64,000 bases of DNA from NCBI GenBank assembly GCA_036785705.1, contig JAWUZG010000036.1:12395501-12459500 (forward strand), given 5' to 3'. Below, piece after piece: positions 13,115 to 23,080 of this stretch. Origin of the DNA: Acanthornis magna. Lineage: Eukaryota > Chordata > Aves > Passeriformes > Acanthizidae. A program made the position numbers and the translations under genes. The notes below the pieces were generated by a model. That model was not told the origin of the DNA, searched no databases, and saw only the letters and a program-made list of their open reading frames with translations. Positions within the stretch are counted from its first letter, which is position 1, and each line of letters starts with the position of its first letter.

Positions 13115-14367
13115 TTTTTTGTTCCTAGTAAAATGAAACTATAATAAGCAATATGTTTTGAGCATTTCATGGTGTTCAGGATACTCTGTACCCTGAGATA
13201 TTCAGAGTCTTTCAGAGCTCCTTAGTTTAAGAAGAGAAAACCATTTTGGTATTTGACAAAAACAGAAAGAAGAAACAAGACGTGAAATGTCACACTGCCT
13301 AAAATAAATCAGAAATCTCATAAAAAAGGGCAAACTTAATAAAGATGGAGAGAATAACATACTTTTTTTCCTAAATAAAAAAAAAAAATCTATATTTGAA
13401 ATCTTACTTAGAAATTCAGCACTACTATTTTATTCAAAAATTGCAGAGGAGATCTGCAGGATACAGAGGGATCACATATGGCAAATTAGCAAAACTGAGG
13501 CTGACGGGTTCAGGATTCTTTTAAAATAAAATTTGACTCAGGATCACAGATAAGAGTTGTGTGCAGCAGCTTGTGATGTTTGCTAATGAAACCAAAGGTG
13601 TGGAGCTCTGCTTGAGCTACCAGCACATTAAAATGGCAGACAAAACATAACTATGCAGTTATAAATGCTTTACTGGGCAGAGACAGCAGCAGCACATGCA
13701 GAGGAGAAGAAAATAAAAATTACTGAGTGAAGATGCTATAGATTAAGCAAGACACAAATCAAATGAAGGCTATGTTTTTTTCTGTCTGCATTGTAAACCT
13801 GACTAATCAATTCATGGTAAGATTTGAGCTGTCTTAATTCATACTTTGTGAAAGAACTAGAATGACTACAATCACAGGTGGAAAATAGAATATTTTCTGA
13901 GAATAAAAATTCTGCTTTGGCAATGGCAAAGCTTAAGTTGAAGAAGTTGAAAAAGGACAAATGTAGAAGCTAGGGGGCAAATAGCTGCTGCCTTCTTGCA
14001 CCTGAACTTTTAGTACCATTTGCCCATTTCCTTAATTTCTTTGATGCTAAACACAGATTCCATTTCTAGCAAGTCAGCTTAAAAAACTTGTTTTGCTGAA
14101 ATGTTCCCCTAAAAAGAAAATATGATCATGCTGTAATCAGAAAACAATCAGCAAAAAACATTACCCTAATTATCATGGCTATGGCTCTACAAAACTTTCA
14201 ACGCAGAAATTGCTGAACGTTTGATTTTTGTTCTGATGGGCCCCTGTGTATCCAACAACGGTAACAGAAAAGAGAAGTTCAATAGTCTTGTTCTCTTTAT
14301 CCTTTGGCAAATCAATTTTCAGCAGGGTTCAGATTATAAGAATCATTAGAATGAGGAGAAGACAAAA

Positions 14368-14422
14368 AGAAATTGAGAAAAGACCTTCAAAACACAGAGA
14401 AATTGAGAAAAGAGACCTTCAA
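14368..14422. repeat. Two-copy 30-base tandem duplication
   Basis: Two adjacent near-identical units (14368-14390 and 14398-14422) share the cores AATTGAGAAAAG and ACCTTCAA and are offset by 30 bases; the second copy has two extra bases. They lie inside a short + strand open frame (14246-14494) of basic, lysine/arginine/glutamate-rich composition that I regard as a chance product of purine-rich DNA. Confidence 0.7.
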
Positions 14423-15320
14423 GATAGAGGAAAGTCAAAACGAATTTTAAGGAAAAGCACAGTCAATCACAAAGAAAGACTGGTTAGAAGATGATATCAG
14501 GAAGAAATAGAATTTCCTTTCATGTGTTTCCTTCTCTTACTGCTGAAATGACAGGAGGAAAATTAACCAGTGATTTATCTAAAAAATAAATGCAGGAAAG
14601 TGTGGAGACTGATAGGCTTAGTCAGAGATCTCTTGGAATAAAGAGGGTGAAAAAGTGAAAGGAAGATGACAACATGCAAAAAAATTACTTTTCTAGTGGC
14701 AAAATAGTTTGCCTGTATGCCCAATTGCTTGTTGATGTTCCAGGAGTGCCAGAGCCAAAAGAAATATTTTCTGTGCACAGAATGTCTTTTACATTAATAT
14801 TCTGTATACTGAACAGAAAGACTCTAGAAGAAAAATATGTGAGAAGAAAGAATTAGAGTAAAATTAATAAAAAGGGGACATTGAAAATTCAGATCTTTGC
14901 AGGACCATGCCGCATATACAGATATAAATAGATACAGTACTTAGACTTATATGGTTCACCTTCCCAAAATGACCTGAGGAGTTGAGTATATAGCACCCAT
15001 TAAAAATAAAAGTTGTTGACAAATAGACTGAATGAACACAATTATAATGTAGTGAAACAAAACAAACACAGCACAAGCAAATATTAACATTACCATCATA
15101 TATAGCCTATTGTCTATTGTAAACTAATGTTACTACGGTTTATTCTAAACAGCTAACCACTGTTCTTCATGTCAATACATAGTATGAAAATTATCCCCAA
15201 ATAAATAACATTTTCTAAGTGAAAACTTTACTCACAAACCTGAGAGAGTGAACATAAAAAAAAATTGAACATCAGAAATCTTGCATTACTTTCATACTGT
15301 TCAATCTGTTGTAGCATTTT

Positions 15321-15541
15321 ATCTCAGAATCTGAGTCACAGAGAGGCGGAGGCTGGAAGGGACCTTTGGATGTCACCTTGTGCAGGCTCTTGCTTGAGCA
15401 AAGCTGCCTGGAGCAGGTTGCCCAGGACCATGTCCAGATGGCTCTTGAAAGTCTCCAAGGATGGAGACTCCACAACCTCTCTGGACCGCCTGTGCTAATG
15501 CTTGGTCACTCTCAAAGCAAAAAAGTGTTTTTTGGCTGATG
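15321..15541 (-). mobile_element. CR1 LINE 3' end, left half (interrupted)
   Basis: The antisense copy of a CR1 3'UTR. It starts with the decayed 3' terminus (TCAGAATCTGAGTCACAGAG) and continues through blocks close to the CR1 consensus in reverse orientation, such as GGCTGGAAGGGACC and CCACAACCTCTCTGG. The match stops abruptly near 15541 and resumes at about 16134 with the next consensus bases, so a later insertion split this copy. Confidence 0.85.
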
Positions 15542-15681
15542 TGGTGGCTGAAACCATCTCAGAGAAGCCGAGAGGTTCCCACAGCAGCAACACACTGGTA
15601 GGACACCGCTGAGGTGTGAAATACCCTCTTGAGTGTCGGCTAAATGGTCTTTCCTTAAGGTTATGTTAATCCTCCTATGTT

Positions 15682-15815
15682 GATTGGCTGTTGTTGTATC
15701 CCTGACTCCGCCCTTCCCTTCCCCTCATTGGTTCTCATTGTATCACACACTCCACCCCTCCCTTCTTCCCATTGGTTGTCATTGTATTTCCCTGCCTCCT
15801 CCCTGACCCTATTGG
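15682..15815 (+). promoter_or_regulatory. Tandem CCAAT-box units and U3 promoter
   Basis: Three consecutive units of 44, 44 and 40 bases, each opening with ATTGG and continuing with a TTGTAT and then a C-rich block, are followed by a fourth ATTGG. This is the typical duplicated enhancer/promoter arrangement of a retroviral U3 region, here immediately upstream of the TATA box at 15827-15832. ATTGG is the complement of the NF-Y site CCAAT. Activity today is not shown by the sequence. Confidence 0.6.
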
Positions 15816-15884
15816 ACCTGGACCCCTATATCTGCAGTCACGCAGAGCGGCTCACTCTCTTACGCGGTTGGATCCCCTTCATGG

Positions 15885-15890
15885 AATAAA
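15885..15890 (+). terminator. LTR poly(A) signal
   Basis: AATAAA lies 58 bases downstream of the TATA-like box, a spacing that fits a short R region of a retroviral LTR. Confidence 0.55.
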
Positions 15891-16133
15891 TCCCTGGAAT
15901 ATATCCATGCGCCTGAGCCCTCTGTAGTTCTGTATCTCTGGAAAGCGCATTGAGCTAATTAGAAGCTCTGGGGTGTGTGAGTGTGTCTGTGCTGCCCGTC
16001 AGCATGGGTGATAGAAAAGGCACCTGCACGGTGTGGCATGCAGCAGCCGGAAGGGTCTGACTGGGAATCGGGACGCTCTTGGAACACGCAGGAGACCAAA
16101 TCTCACTCTACCACCGCCCCTGTGTTACCTGGC

Positions 16134-16260
16134 GTTCAGAGGAAATGTCCTGTGCTTCAGTTCATGCCAATTGCCTCAGGTCCCATCATGGGACACTGCC
16201 GAAAGAGCCTGGCTCTGCCTTCTCCACACCCATCCCATTCTTCTTTTAGTCTTTGTTCCC
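16134..16260 (-). mobile_element. CR1 LINE, right half of the interrupted copy
   Basis: Resumes the CR1 3'UTR consensus (reverse orientation) exactly where the left half at 15321-15541 stops. Recognisable blocks include TGTGCTTCAGTTCATGCC and AAAGAGCCTGGCTCTGCC. Similarity fades near 16260. Together with the left half it formed one antisense CR1 copy before the LTR landed. Confidence 0.75.
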
Positions 16261-17340
16261 AGATTTGTGTAATAGTCTTCTAAAATTTATATGTGTTGTT
16301 CTGTCTGAGTTTGTATCTCATTCAGTTTGATTTTCCAGCTTGTTTGTCCTCTAATTAGTTTTTGAAGAGCCAGTTTTCGCTACATGCTTCTTGAATCATA
16401 GTATACTATGCATGGCCATGATACTCGTAAGTTAATATTTTCAGGAATTTTTCAAAAATACTCTATTGGGATTGTATGATCTTGTAAATGTTCTGTGAAT
16501 GAATTTAGCTGTTGCTTAATTTTGGCCACTTATTAGTGCTGGATTGGGAGCACTTTGTGTGTTAATAAAACACAGACACAACAAGCAAGTTAAAGTTCTC
16601 TTAAAAGGAAATTCTGCTGTTTTTTCTGTTCTATGATGATCAGAAGTGAATCACTGTGACTGGGGAGGAGGAGGGGGAGGAAAAATGAGAGAAGTTGAAA
16701 GAAAACAGACTAATTCTGATTAGACTTGCAGTTGAAATAACAGAAAATTATCATGCCCAACATCTTTTGGTTTTTTTTAGAAATAAACATTGCAGTTCTG
16801 GAGTCTGTCATTAACATTACTGTGGATTGTTTCAATGCAGTGTATCTAACTGTGGTCATAAATGGGAATAAGACCAAAATACGAGCCTAATAGGAATAGA
16901 TGTGCTGTATCCACAGAGACACATGCTAGCATTTGGTGTAGGCACTGTTTCTCTGAGCTTCAGTAGGATCCTTCTAAAACCATTCAAATTATTGATTTCA
17001 GTCTATTAAATCAAGGAAAGGGATATGGTGACTAAGAGACCCTTCAATTTTTATTTAAATCTGTACCTGTTTCAATAGCTTCCTGCTCACAGATTTATCT
17101 CCAAGTAGAAAAAGGGCTCATCCTCTTCTCTGTGAAGAGTCATTTAGTACTTCAGTCTTTCCTAATGAATCATTCCTTCTAGACAATTTGTTCCATCAAA
17201 TTCTTTCCATCTGTCTGTCAAATAATCAAGTATCTGGACTTAATAGAAGATGCTTATTTTCAGAATTACATGTCAACATTTATAAATCCAGAGTGTAGGC
17301 AGCGAGATCAGAAATGGTATAGCTTCAAAAACTTGAATTG
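16261..17340. other. Non-coding DNA, nothing recognised
   Basis: AT-rich sequence between the split CR1 and the next LTR remnant. No exon, RNA gene or repeat was identified. Confidence 0.5.
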
Positions 17341-17650
17341 TGTCTGGATGAGATGAGTTCATTTCCCCACAGCAGTTCCCCCCAGTGCTGTGCTTTGTAT
17401 TGGTGGCCAGAAAGGTGTTGGTGACACACCCACGTTTTGGCAGGTGCTGAGCAGGGCTGGCACAGCATCAGCGCTGCCCCTCCAGCATTCCCCTCTCTCT
17501 GGGGGCTGGGCAAGACCTTGGGAGGGGACACAGCTGGGACAGCTGATCCAAACTGACCAAAGGAATATAACATGCTGTGTCTGCTCAGAAATAAAAGCTA
17601 AAAGAAAGGAGGAGGGGAGAGAGAATTCCAAGCAGGGTCAACCCACCACA
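17341..17650 (+). mobile_element. Endogenous retrovirus LTR remnant, possibly chimeric
   Basis: Similar to a widespread bird LTR family whose U3 begins TGTC and contains the blocks GGGAGGGGACACAGC, GACAGCTGATCCAAACTGAC and an AATAAA-type signal next to AAAGCT (about 17530-17605). The segment starts TGTCTGG at 17341. The downstream R-U5 portion is missing. Instead the sequence passes directly into AGGGTCAACCCACCACA (17634-17650), which I associate with the end of a different LTR family, the one seen at 45757-46673. The element is therefore either internally deleted or a fusion of two LTRs. No coding sequence is involved. Confidence 0.7.
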
Positions 17651-20230
17651 GTACCATCCTTCCTATTTTGCAGTGGTAGACAGTAGGTAACTGTTAAGAG
17701 CAAAGGCAATTGAAAGAAAATATTGGGAAACTTCAACACCTCTGAAATAATTTTGAAACACAGGAGTTTCTTTAAAAGCCCATGAGTGGTAGTACAGAGA
17801 TTGCCAAATTTTATCTAGACAGACTGAAAACAGAAACACAGTGTTCGAATTCTGAATAATCCAAAGGAAACAAGACCTAAGACACTAATGTGAGGGTAAT
17901 AACTATTGATCAATTCGTAAGTAATTGATGATGTAGAGAGAAAACACTTCCGGTCCCTTCTTCAACTAAACTCTGTCAAGCCATAATATTTGAAAAGACA
18001 TCCAGTGCTAATTTCAAGGATGGTGGATTGACAGGTGTTATTTATTGATTGCACCCACATTTAAAAATGGGCATTAAATCTTAATGTGTCTATCCCCACT
18101 AGATGCCGATAAGTGTTTTCCTTTTAAAGAGTTTCTTCTCCTGATGGTAAATACTTACAGATTGTGAAGTGTTCACCTCAACATGTTTTTCCACCTGTTT
18201 TAAAAAAGATTTGTTTAAACTTTTCCTTGAATTCATATCTCAACACTTGTTTGTAGCTCTTTTTTATTCAACGAGTAAAGGAGAGAAACACACATATTTT
18301 TTAAGGACTGAAAAGTCTTGCTACATAAATGAGACAAAAACCAGGGAAGGAATCTGTATCTTTCAAGTGGTTCAGAAGGAAGAACTGATAGTTAGAGAAT
18401 AAAAATCATAATTAAAGAAATAAATGTAACCTTGGGTAAGAAAAACAGTGTACTGTAGCAGTTGCTAGATCTTTTCACTTCCATGTGAGCTATATGCTAG
18501 AAAGAAGTCCAGGCACAGCAGTTTGGACAATCACTGGCCAAGAAAGATGATTCTATTGACAAGAATATGGGTAAGAAAAAGGGTCATAAACCAGTCTGAA
18601 GGTAAAATTCGGTGCATGCTTTTGTTGTAGATATTAGAAAAACTCCAGATGACTGACATTTGCACCAATCCTCAGACCAGAAAGAATCAAACACTCAACT
18701 CCTTGAAGAGGGAGGTCCTCATTATCCATGATCTTACAGTGCCTGGCAGCAAGAGTTTAATGAGGCTTAACCAGGCATTTCCTTCTCTCTAAAGTTTTTT
18801 CCTCAGGGAGCAAAAGTTCAAGAGTTGATTAGCTACATAAAGGATTAGCTTTACTCAGTAGAACCCACTGCCCCTCTGGTCTTGATCCCAAGGGAGAAAA
18901 CAGGTGGTAGTTGTGGCACATTTTAGCACAGTTACACAAGTTTTGTGCAAAACACCCACTGCACACACACTTTCCTTGGCTTTGCACCCACCCTGAGCCA
19001 GAATTCAGGAAAACAGCACAGGTTGTGGTTGTCAGCTGTGGCAGAGAACTGAGGAGGCTCTAAAGACTGCTTTCCTAGCTTATTTGTTTTCAGATGGGGG
19101 AAAAAAATCAGCAGTGCTAGTGATGGTTCCAAACAAGACAGGCTTCCAACTGTTCCAAATAAGAACAGCCAGTTTTGAGCTCCTGCCAGGTACTTGTGCT
19201 GAACTATTCATTGCCTATAAGTTCCCCGCATGCACAGTAAAGGTAAAGCTTACATTGCAAAAATGTGTCTGTGTTTGTGCCAAAGGGAAATAAGCCAGAG
19301 ACTGAACTTCAAACCCGGACATGAGGTAATTTTACCCCTGTATTTGCCATTGGTTTTCTTCCTTGAACTTTTCAGAAAACTTTACTGAGCACATAAAATT
19401 AATCAGCTCACAGGGAGATTTCAATGAATATTAAAAATATTTGAGCATAGGCCTGTGTTCTCCAGCTGGAATTGGAGACACACTCTTCCTAAATGCTGTG
19501 ACCACTGCTTTACAGGGAAGCAGATACAGACTGAAAAAAAAAAGGAAAAAAAAGCAAGCCATATCCAGGTTGTTAATGTTATTCTTTTTCTCCCAAGAGA
19601 GGCACTCTTCTTCCTAATTGGAAAATGAAAGGAAACTCCCTCCACAAATAATCAATAGCCCACAGATTAGTACATCCATATGACGTGAAAGATTCAAATA
19701 TATTTCCTACAGACTTCAGCAGATTCTTTTATGGATCTTTTCTCCTGGAACCATTATGTTATGTGGAAATATGCAAACATTATTTGTCTGCAAAGAAGGT
19801 AGATTTAGGTTTGCCAGGTGGAGGCTGAAGATCCTGCCATGATGGAGGTTTGTGTGCAACGGTTTGTGTCCAAGGGCAGCCTGAAAGTGGTTCACTGTTG
19901 AATAGCCAACAGATGAACAGACAGGTGTCACAGGGATGTGAACCTGAGTCTTTCACTCCTAAACAAGCTTACTGCCCTTCAAACTGCTTGGAGTGGAACA
20001 TCTTTATACGGCTAAGAATTTAAACAGGCGGGATGTTACACAAGAGATCATGCAGACTGACACTTGATTTATCACAACAGACTACTGATAGCAGTGTGTT
20101 AGTACCTGTCAGGCTCCTAGACATCAATCAAACCCCATGAACATGCAAGTAAATATTTTTTGTGCGTGCTATATCCAATTGCTTTGCCAGTGAAAGAAGC
20201 ATTGCTTTTCCAGGATGAACTGAGGATTAA
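17651..20230. other. Non-coding DNA, nothing recognised
   Basis: No repeat or gene was recognised. Short open frames on both strands are below 80 codons and overlap one another, as expected by chance. Confidence 0.5.
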
Positions 20231-20480
20231 GTCACAGAATCCTAGAATATGCTGGGTTGGAAGGCACCCAAAGGGATCATTGAGTCCAACTGCTGGCCTT
20301 GTGCAGGACACTCCAGGAATCTCACTATGTGCCTGAGGGCATTGTCCAAATGCTTCTTGAGCTCTGTCAGGCTTGGTACCATGGCCACTTTTCTGGGGAG
20401 CTTTCCAGTGCTCAACCACCCTCTGGGTGAAAAACCTTTGTCTGTTATTTAACATAAACCTCCAGTTGTTCAACAAAGAA
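20231..20480 (-). mobile_element. CR1 LINE 3' fragment, antisense
   Basis: Begins with the CR1 3' terminus in reverse (CACAGAATCCTAGAATATG), followed by GGGTTGGAAGGCACCCAAAG and the block TTCTTGAGCTCTGTCAGGCT of one CR1 subgroup's 3'UTR. Similarity is lost near 20480, so only the last 250 bases of the element were inserted or remain. 5' truncation is the usual outcome of CR1 retrotransposition. Open frames through this stretch on either strand (for example 20117-20614, -) owe part of their length to it and are not genes. Confidence 0.88.
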
Positions 20481-21532
20481 TGGATAACCCCCAAACCCTT
20501 TATTATTCTCAATTTTTTTCTTATCCTTATATAACCAGAGAAGACACCCACATTATCTGGATCTTTACAGAAAAGAAGGCAGTAGGCAGATGAGTTGACA
20601 TGACCAAAATACATGTAATAATAGCCCTGAAACTGAATGAAATTCTATATAAGCTGAAATTCATCCAATACTTTGCTCAAAATAAAAATCAGGCTTGGAA
20701 CTGGCAGAAAAATTCAGACTGGATTTCTTTCAAATTTGGATGTTGTCAACAATGCATAGAATCAAACATCACCTCAGGAACAGTATAAGCAAAAAGAGGG
20801 ATTTTGAAATGCAGACAAAAGAGGAAACACATGGAAGTTAAATTTAGGGTACAGGAAGTAACCCCTCATGTCTCTTTCTATTGTTGTAACAAACTGGAAT
20901 ATGAGGAAATGCACGTACTAAGTAACAATCACAACAATCTTTAATTCATAACATTTCAGCATCAGCCTGCTCAAAACTTTCAGCGAAGGATAAAATAATT
21001 AGATATTTGCCACTGTAATCATTACATTTGATTGGTATTTATCTCTATCCAGCCCACAGGATATCTTCTCAGAGTGCATATAGAAACGGGGACCAGGACA
21101 CTGAAAGGGCGTCTTGTATACCTCAGTTTCAGTTCCTCCATATCCCTGAAGAGCCCTAACCTGGCATCTTGAAGCCTACAAAGCAATTCAAAGAACTCTC
21201 TCTGTATGACCAATGCAGTGCCAAAAAATGCTGCACTTGGAGAGCATATATCTTTGCAGCTTCCTCAAGGCTGGATTTGCACAGTGTGGGATTTCTAGAC
21301 CCAGCTTGTGTATTCCTCAAGTTTTAAGATGGCAAGTTTTCAGGATTTTGTGTAGTCATATGTAGTTGAAAGTTATGAATTACTTATTTTTTTAATCCCT
21401 GGTAGTGAAGAGTAAACTTAAATTGCGTGAAAGGTGTAGTTGCATCAGGATGGAAATTTTGGACCTTTTATTTGAATTTACTGTTAAATCCTGATCTAAA
21501 GAGCTCCATCCTGTAAGAGGCAGAAAAATATA
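20481..21532. other. Non-coding DNA
   Basis: No repeat was recognised. A 63-codon minus-strand frame at 21022-21213 has a helical, charged middle section (RDMEELKLR) that looks superficially protein-like, with an AG and a GT nearby, but I recognise no family and the frame is short. Confidence 0.45.
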
Positions 21533-21690
21533 GGATCATAAAATCATAGAATGGCTTGGGTTGGAAGAGATCTTAAAGATCCTCTATTTCCAAATCCCAT
21601 GCCATGGGCAGGGACACCTTCCACCAGACCAGATTACTCGAAGCTCCATCCAGCCTGGCCTTGAACACTTCCAGGGATGAGCATATGCAA
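21533..21690 (-). mobile_element. CR1 LINE 3' fragment, antisense
   Basis: The start carries two copies of the reverse-oriented terminal CR1 octamer (ATCATAAAATCATAGAATGG). GGGTTGGAAGAGATC, GCCATGGGCAGGGACACCTT and GGCCTTGAACACTTCCAGGG follow, close to the common bird CR1 3'UTR. Similarity ends near 21690. This is among the least decayed CR1 tails in the window, judging by eye. Confidence 0.93.
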
Positions 21691-23062
21691 ATTCTCTGCA
21701 GAAAATATGGACTCTAGCCCAGTGGACCACTTGAGAACACTTATTTTTGCTAAATCAATGGTCCCATTGGCTCTAATGTGATCCCAGAACTTAATGTTAA
21801 GTGCATGTCCCAGGACTTCATGGGGTTGGGACACAAATTTTCAGAATCTTGCTGTTTTTACCATGCCAAATGAATTCCCTTCTGAACGCTTTCTATTTGA
21901 AAAGAAAGATGAAACAAATTTCACCTGTAATTTGTGTGAGCTTCCTTGCATTTGTAGGTTAGGTGCCAAATCCCATGAATTTTATCATTTAAACCTTTAG
22001 AACGATAATTAGTGAATTTTCAGATAGAGAAACAAATCAGATGACAGAAATCAAAGTAAACAAAGCTGTCATTAAGTCTAAAATAATTATCATCTAACCA
22101 TGACCTGTTCCATTTTTATATTGCCACACTGTAATAAGATCAACTTCAGAAAACAATACAAGGTGTGCCTGTGAGGGAAAAAAACCCAATAAATAAAATG
22201 TGAGCACAAAATGTTAAAAACTAGTTTTCTGAGTATTGATAAGCAGGGTAATAAATCTTCAGATTCAATACTACATTTATTCACTAATAAAGATGAGTAT
22301 ATGATTGGCAAGTCTTGTGATATGCTAGTAAACACTGTATGACTTACTATTTGATGAAGTTTGCATTTAAAATAGAAAAAACCCTTCTCTTTCTCCTTCA
22401 TAGAACACAGTTTGCATCATTTATGGAAGCACTTTCTGTGTTACAGTACCAAAAAAAGTTTTATCCATTGCATGTCTATCCACTTGCCTACTTTTAGTTT
22501 GAGGATTAAATTTTTGTCATTAACAGTTTTTAAGTTCTGAAATACACTAATTTTTATTATCTGCTTTAATGATGTTATTTGCTTGATATTTCCAGCAGGT
22601 AAAAAATGGTTAAATGAAAAGTATATTTATTACCTTCTTCAAAAGCAGTACATACAGGTTTTGATGATTTTTAGTTTCCTAGGCGGTACTGACAAAACCT
22701 TGTTAACTCCGACTTCTTTCTCTTGCTCCATAACAAGGGCAGACTGGACAGAACATTTAAACGGAAAATAGCTACTTGTTTTAGTCTGGATGTTGAGTAC
22801 TTCCATTTGCTCTTCCCAGTATTATAAGGTAATTAACATCTCAATTGTTTAACTAATAATTCTTATTTTCTCCTCAGTTTTTACCCCTTTTTCCTTCTTC
22901 TCTGTGTCATTTGGGCACAACAGATAAGCTGTCTTCTCTCTTGATTTCACTGATTCCCACCTGGATACGGTGCTGGCTGCCTTTACAAAACATCAGCTCT
23001 CTCCCATATGAAGAGCAAGAGAGAAGTGGAGATGAGAATTCTGTCACTTTACCCTAAAAGGC

Positions 23063-23080
23063 TTTTTTTTTTTTTTTTTT
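23063..23080. repeat. Poly(T) homopolymer
   Basis: An uninterrupted run of about 18 T. It could be the complement of a short A tail, but no element can be defined beside it. Length may vary or be mis-sequenced. Confidence 0.85.

Larger units (their letters stand above)
6813..15320. other. AT-rich non-coding DNA with simple repeats
   Basis: No gene, RNA gene or interspersed repeat was recognised across this 8.5 kb. It contains homopolymer and A-rich tracts (7190-7221, 13060-13114, 13377-13388) and a small 30-base tandem duplication (14368-14422). The longest open frame, 12511-12990 (+, 159 codons), shows no known motif, uses mixed AT-rich codons and has no flanking splice or promoter signals I can support. 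Confidence 0.5.
15542..16128 (+). mobile_element. Solo LTR of an endogenous retrovirus, inserted in CR1
   Basis: About 590 bases that interrupt a CR1 copy and carry retroviral LTR anatomy on the + strand: repeated ATTGG (inverted CCAAT) boxes at 15683, 15727, 15771 and 15811, a TATA-like box at 15827-15832, and AATAAA at 15885-15890. Flanking hexamers 15536-15541 (CTGATG) and 16129-16134 (CTGGCG) could be a diverged target-site duplication of the length usual for ERVK-type integrases. The left end starts TGG, but the right end does not finish in a clean CA, so boundaries are approximate to some 10-20 bases. No internal retroviral genes are present. I cannot name the family. Confidence 0.65.

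Noticed and set aside
14246..14494. Basic repetitive 82-residue peptide on the + strand
   Set aside because: Its repeat is explained by a 30-base DNA duplication in purine-rich sequence; no evidence of translation.
20117..20614. 165-codon open frame on the minus strand
   Set aside because: Half of it is the 3'UTR of a CR1 fragment (20231-20480), which is not coding in that region.
21022..21213. Exon-like 63-codon frame on the minus strand
   Set aside because: A protein-like central stretch, but both splice borders are weak and no family is recognised.
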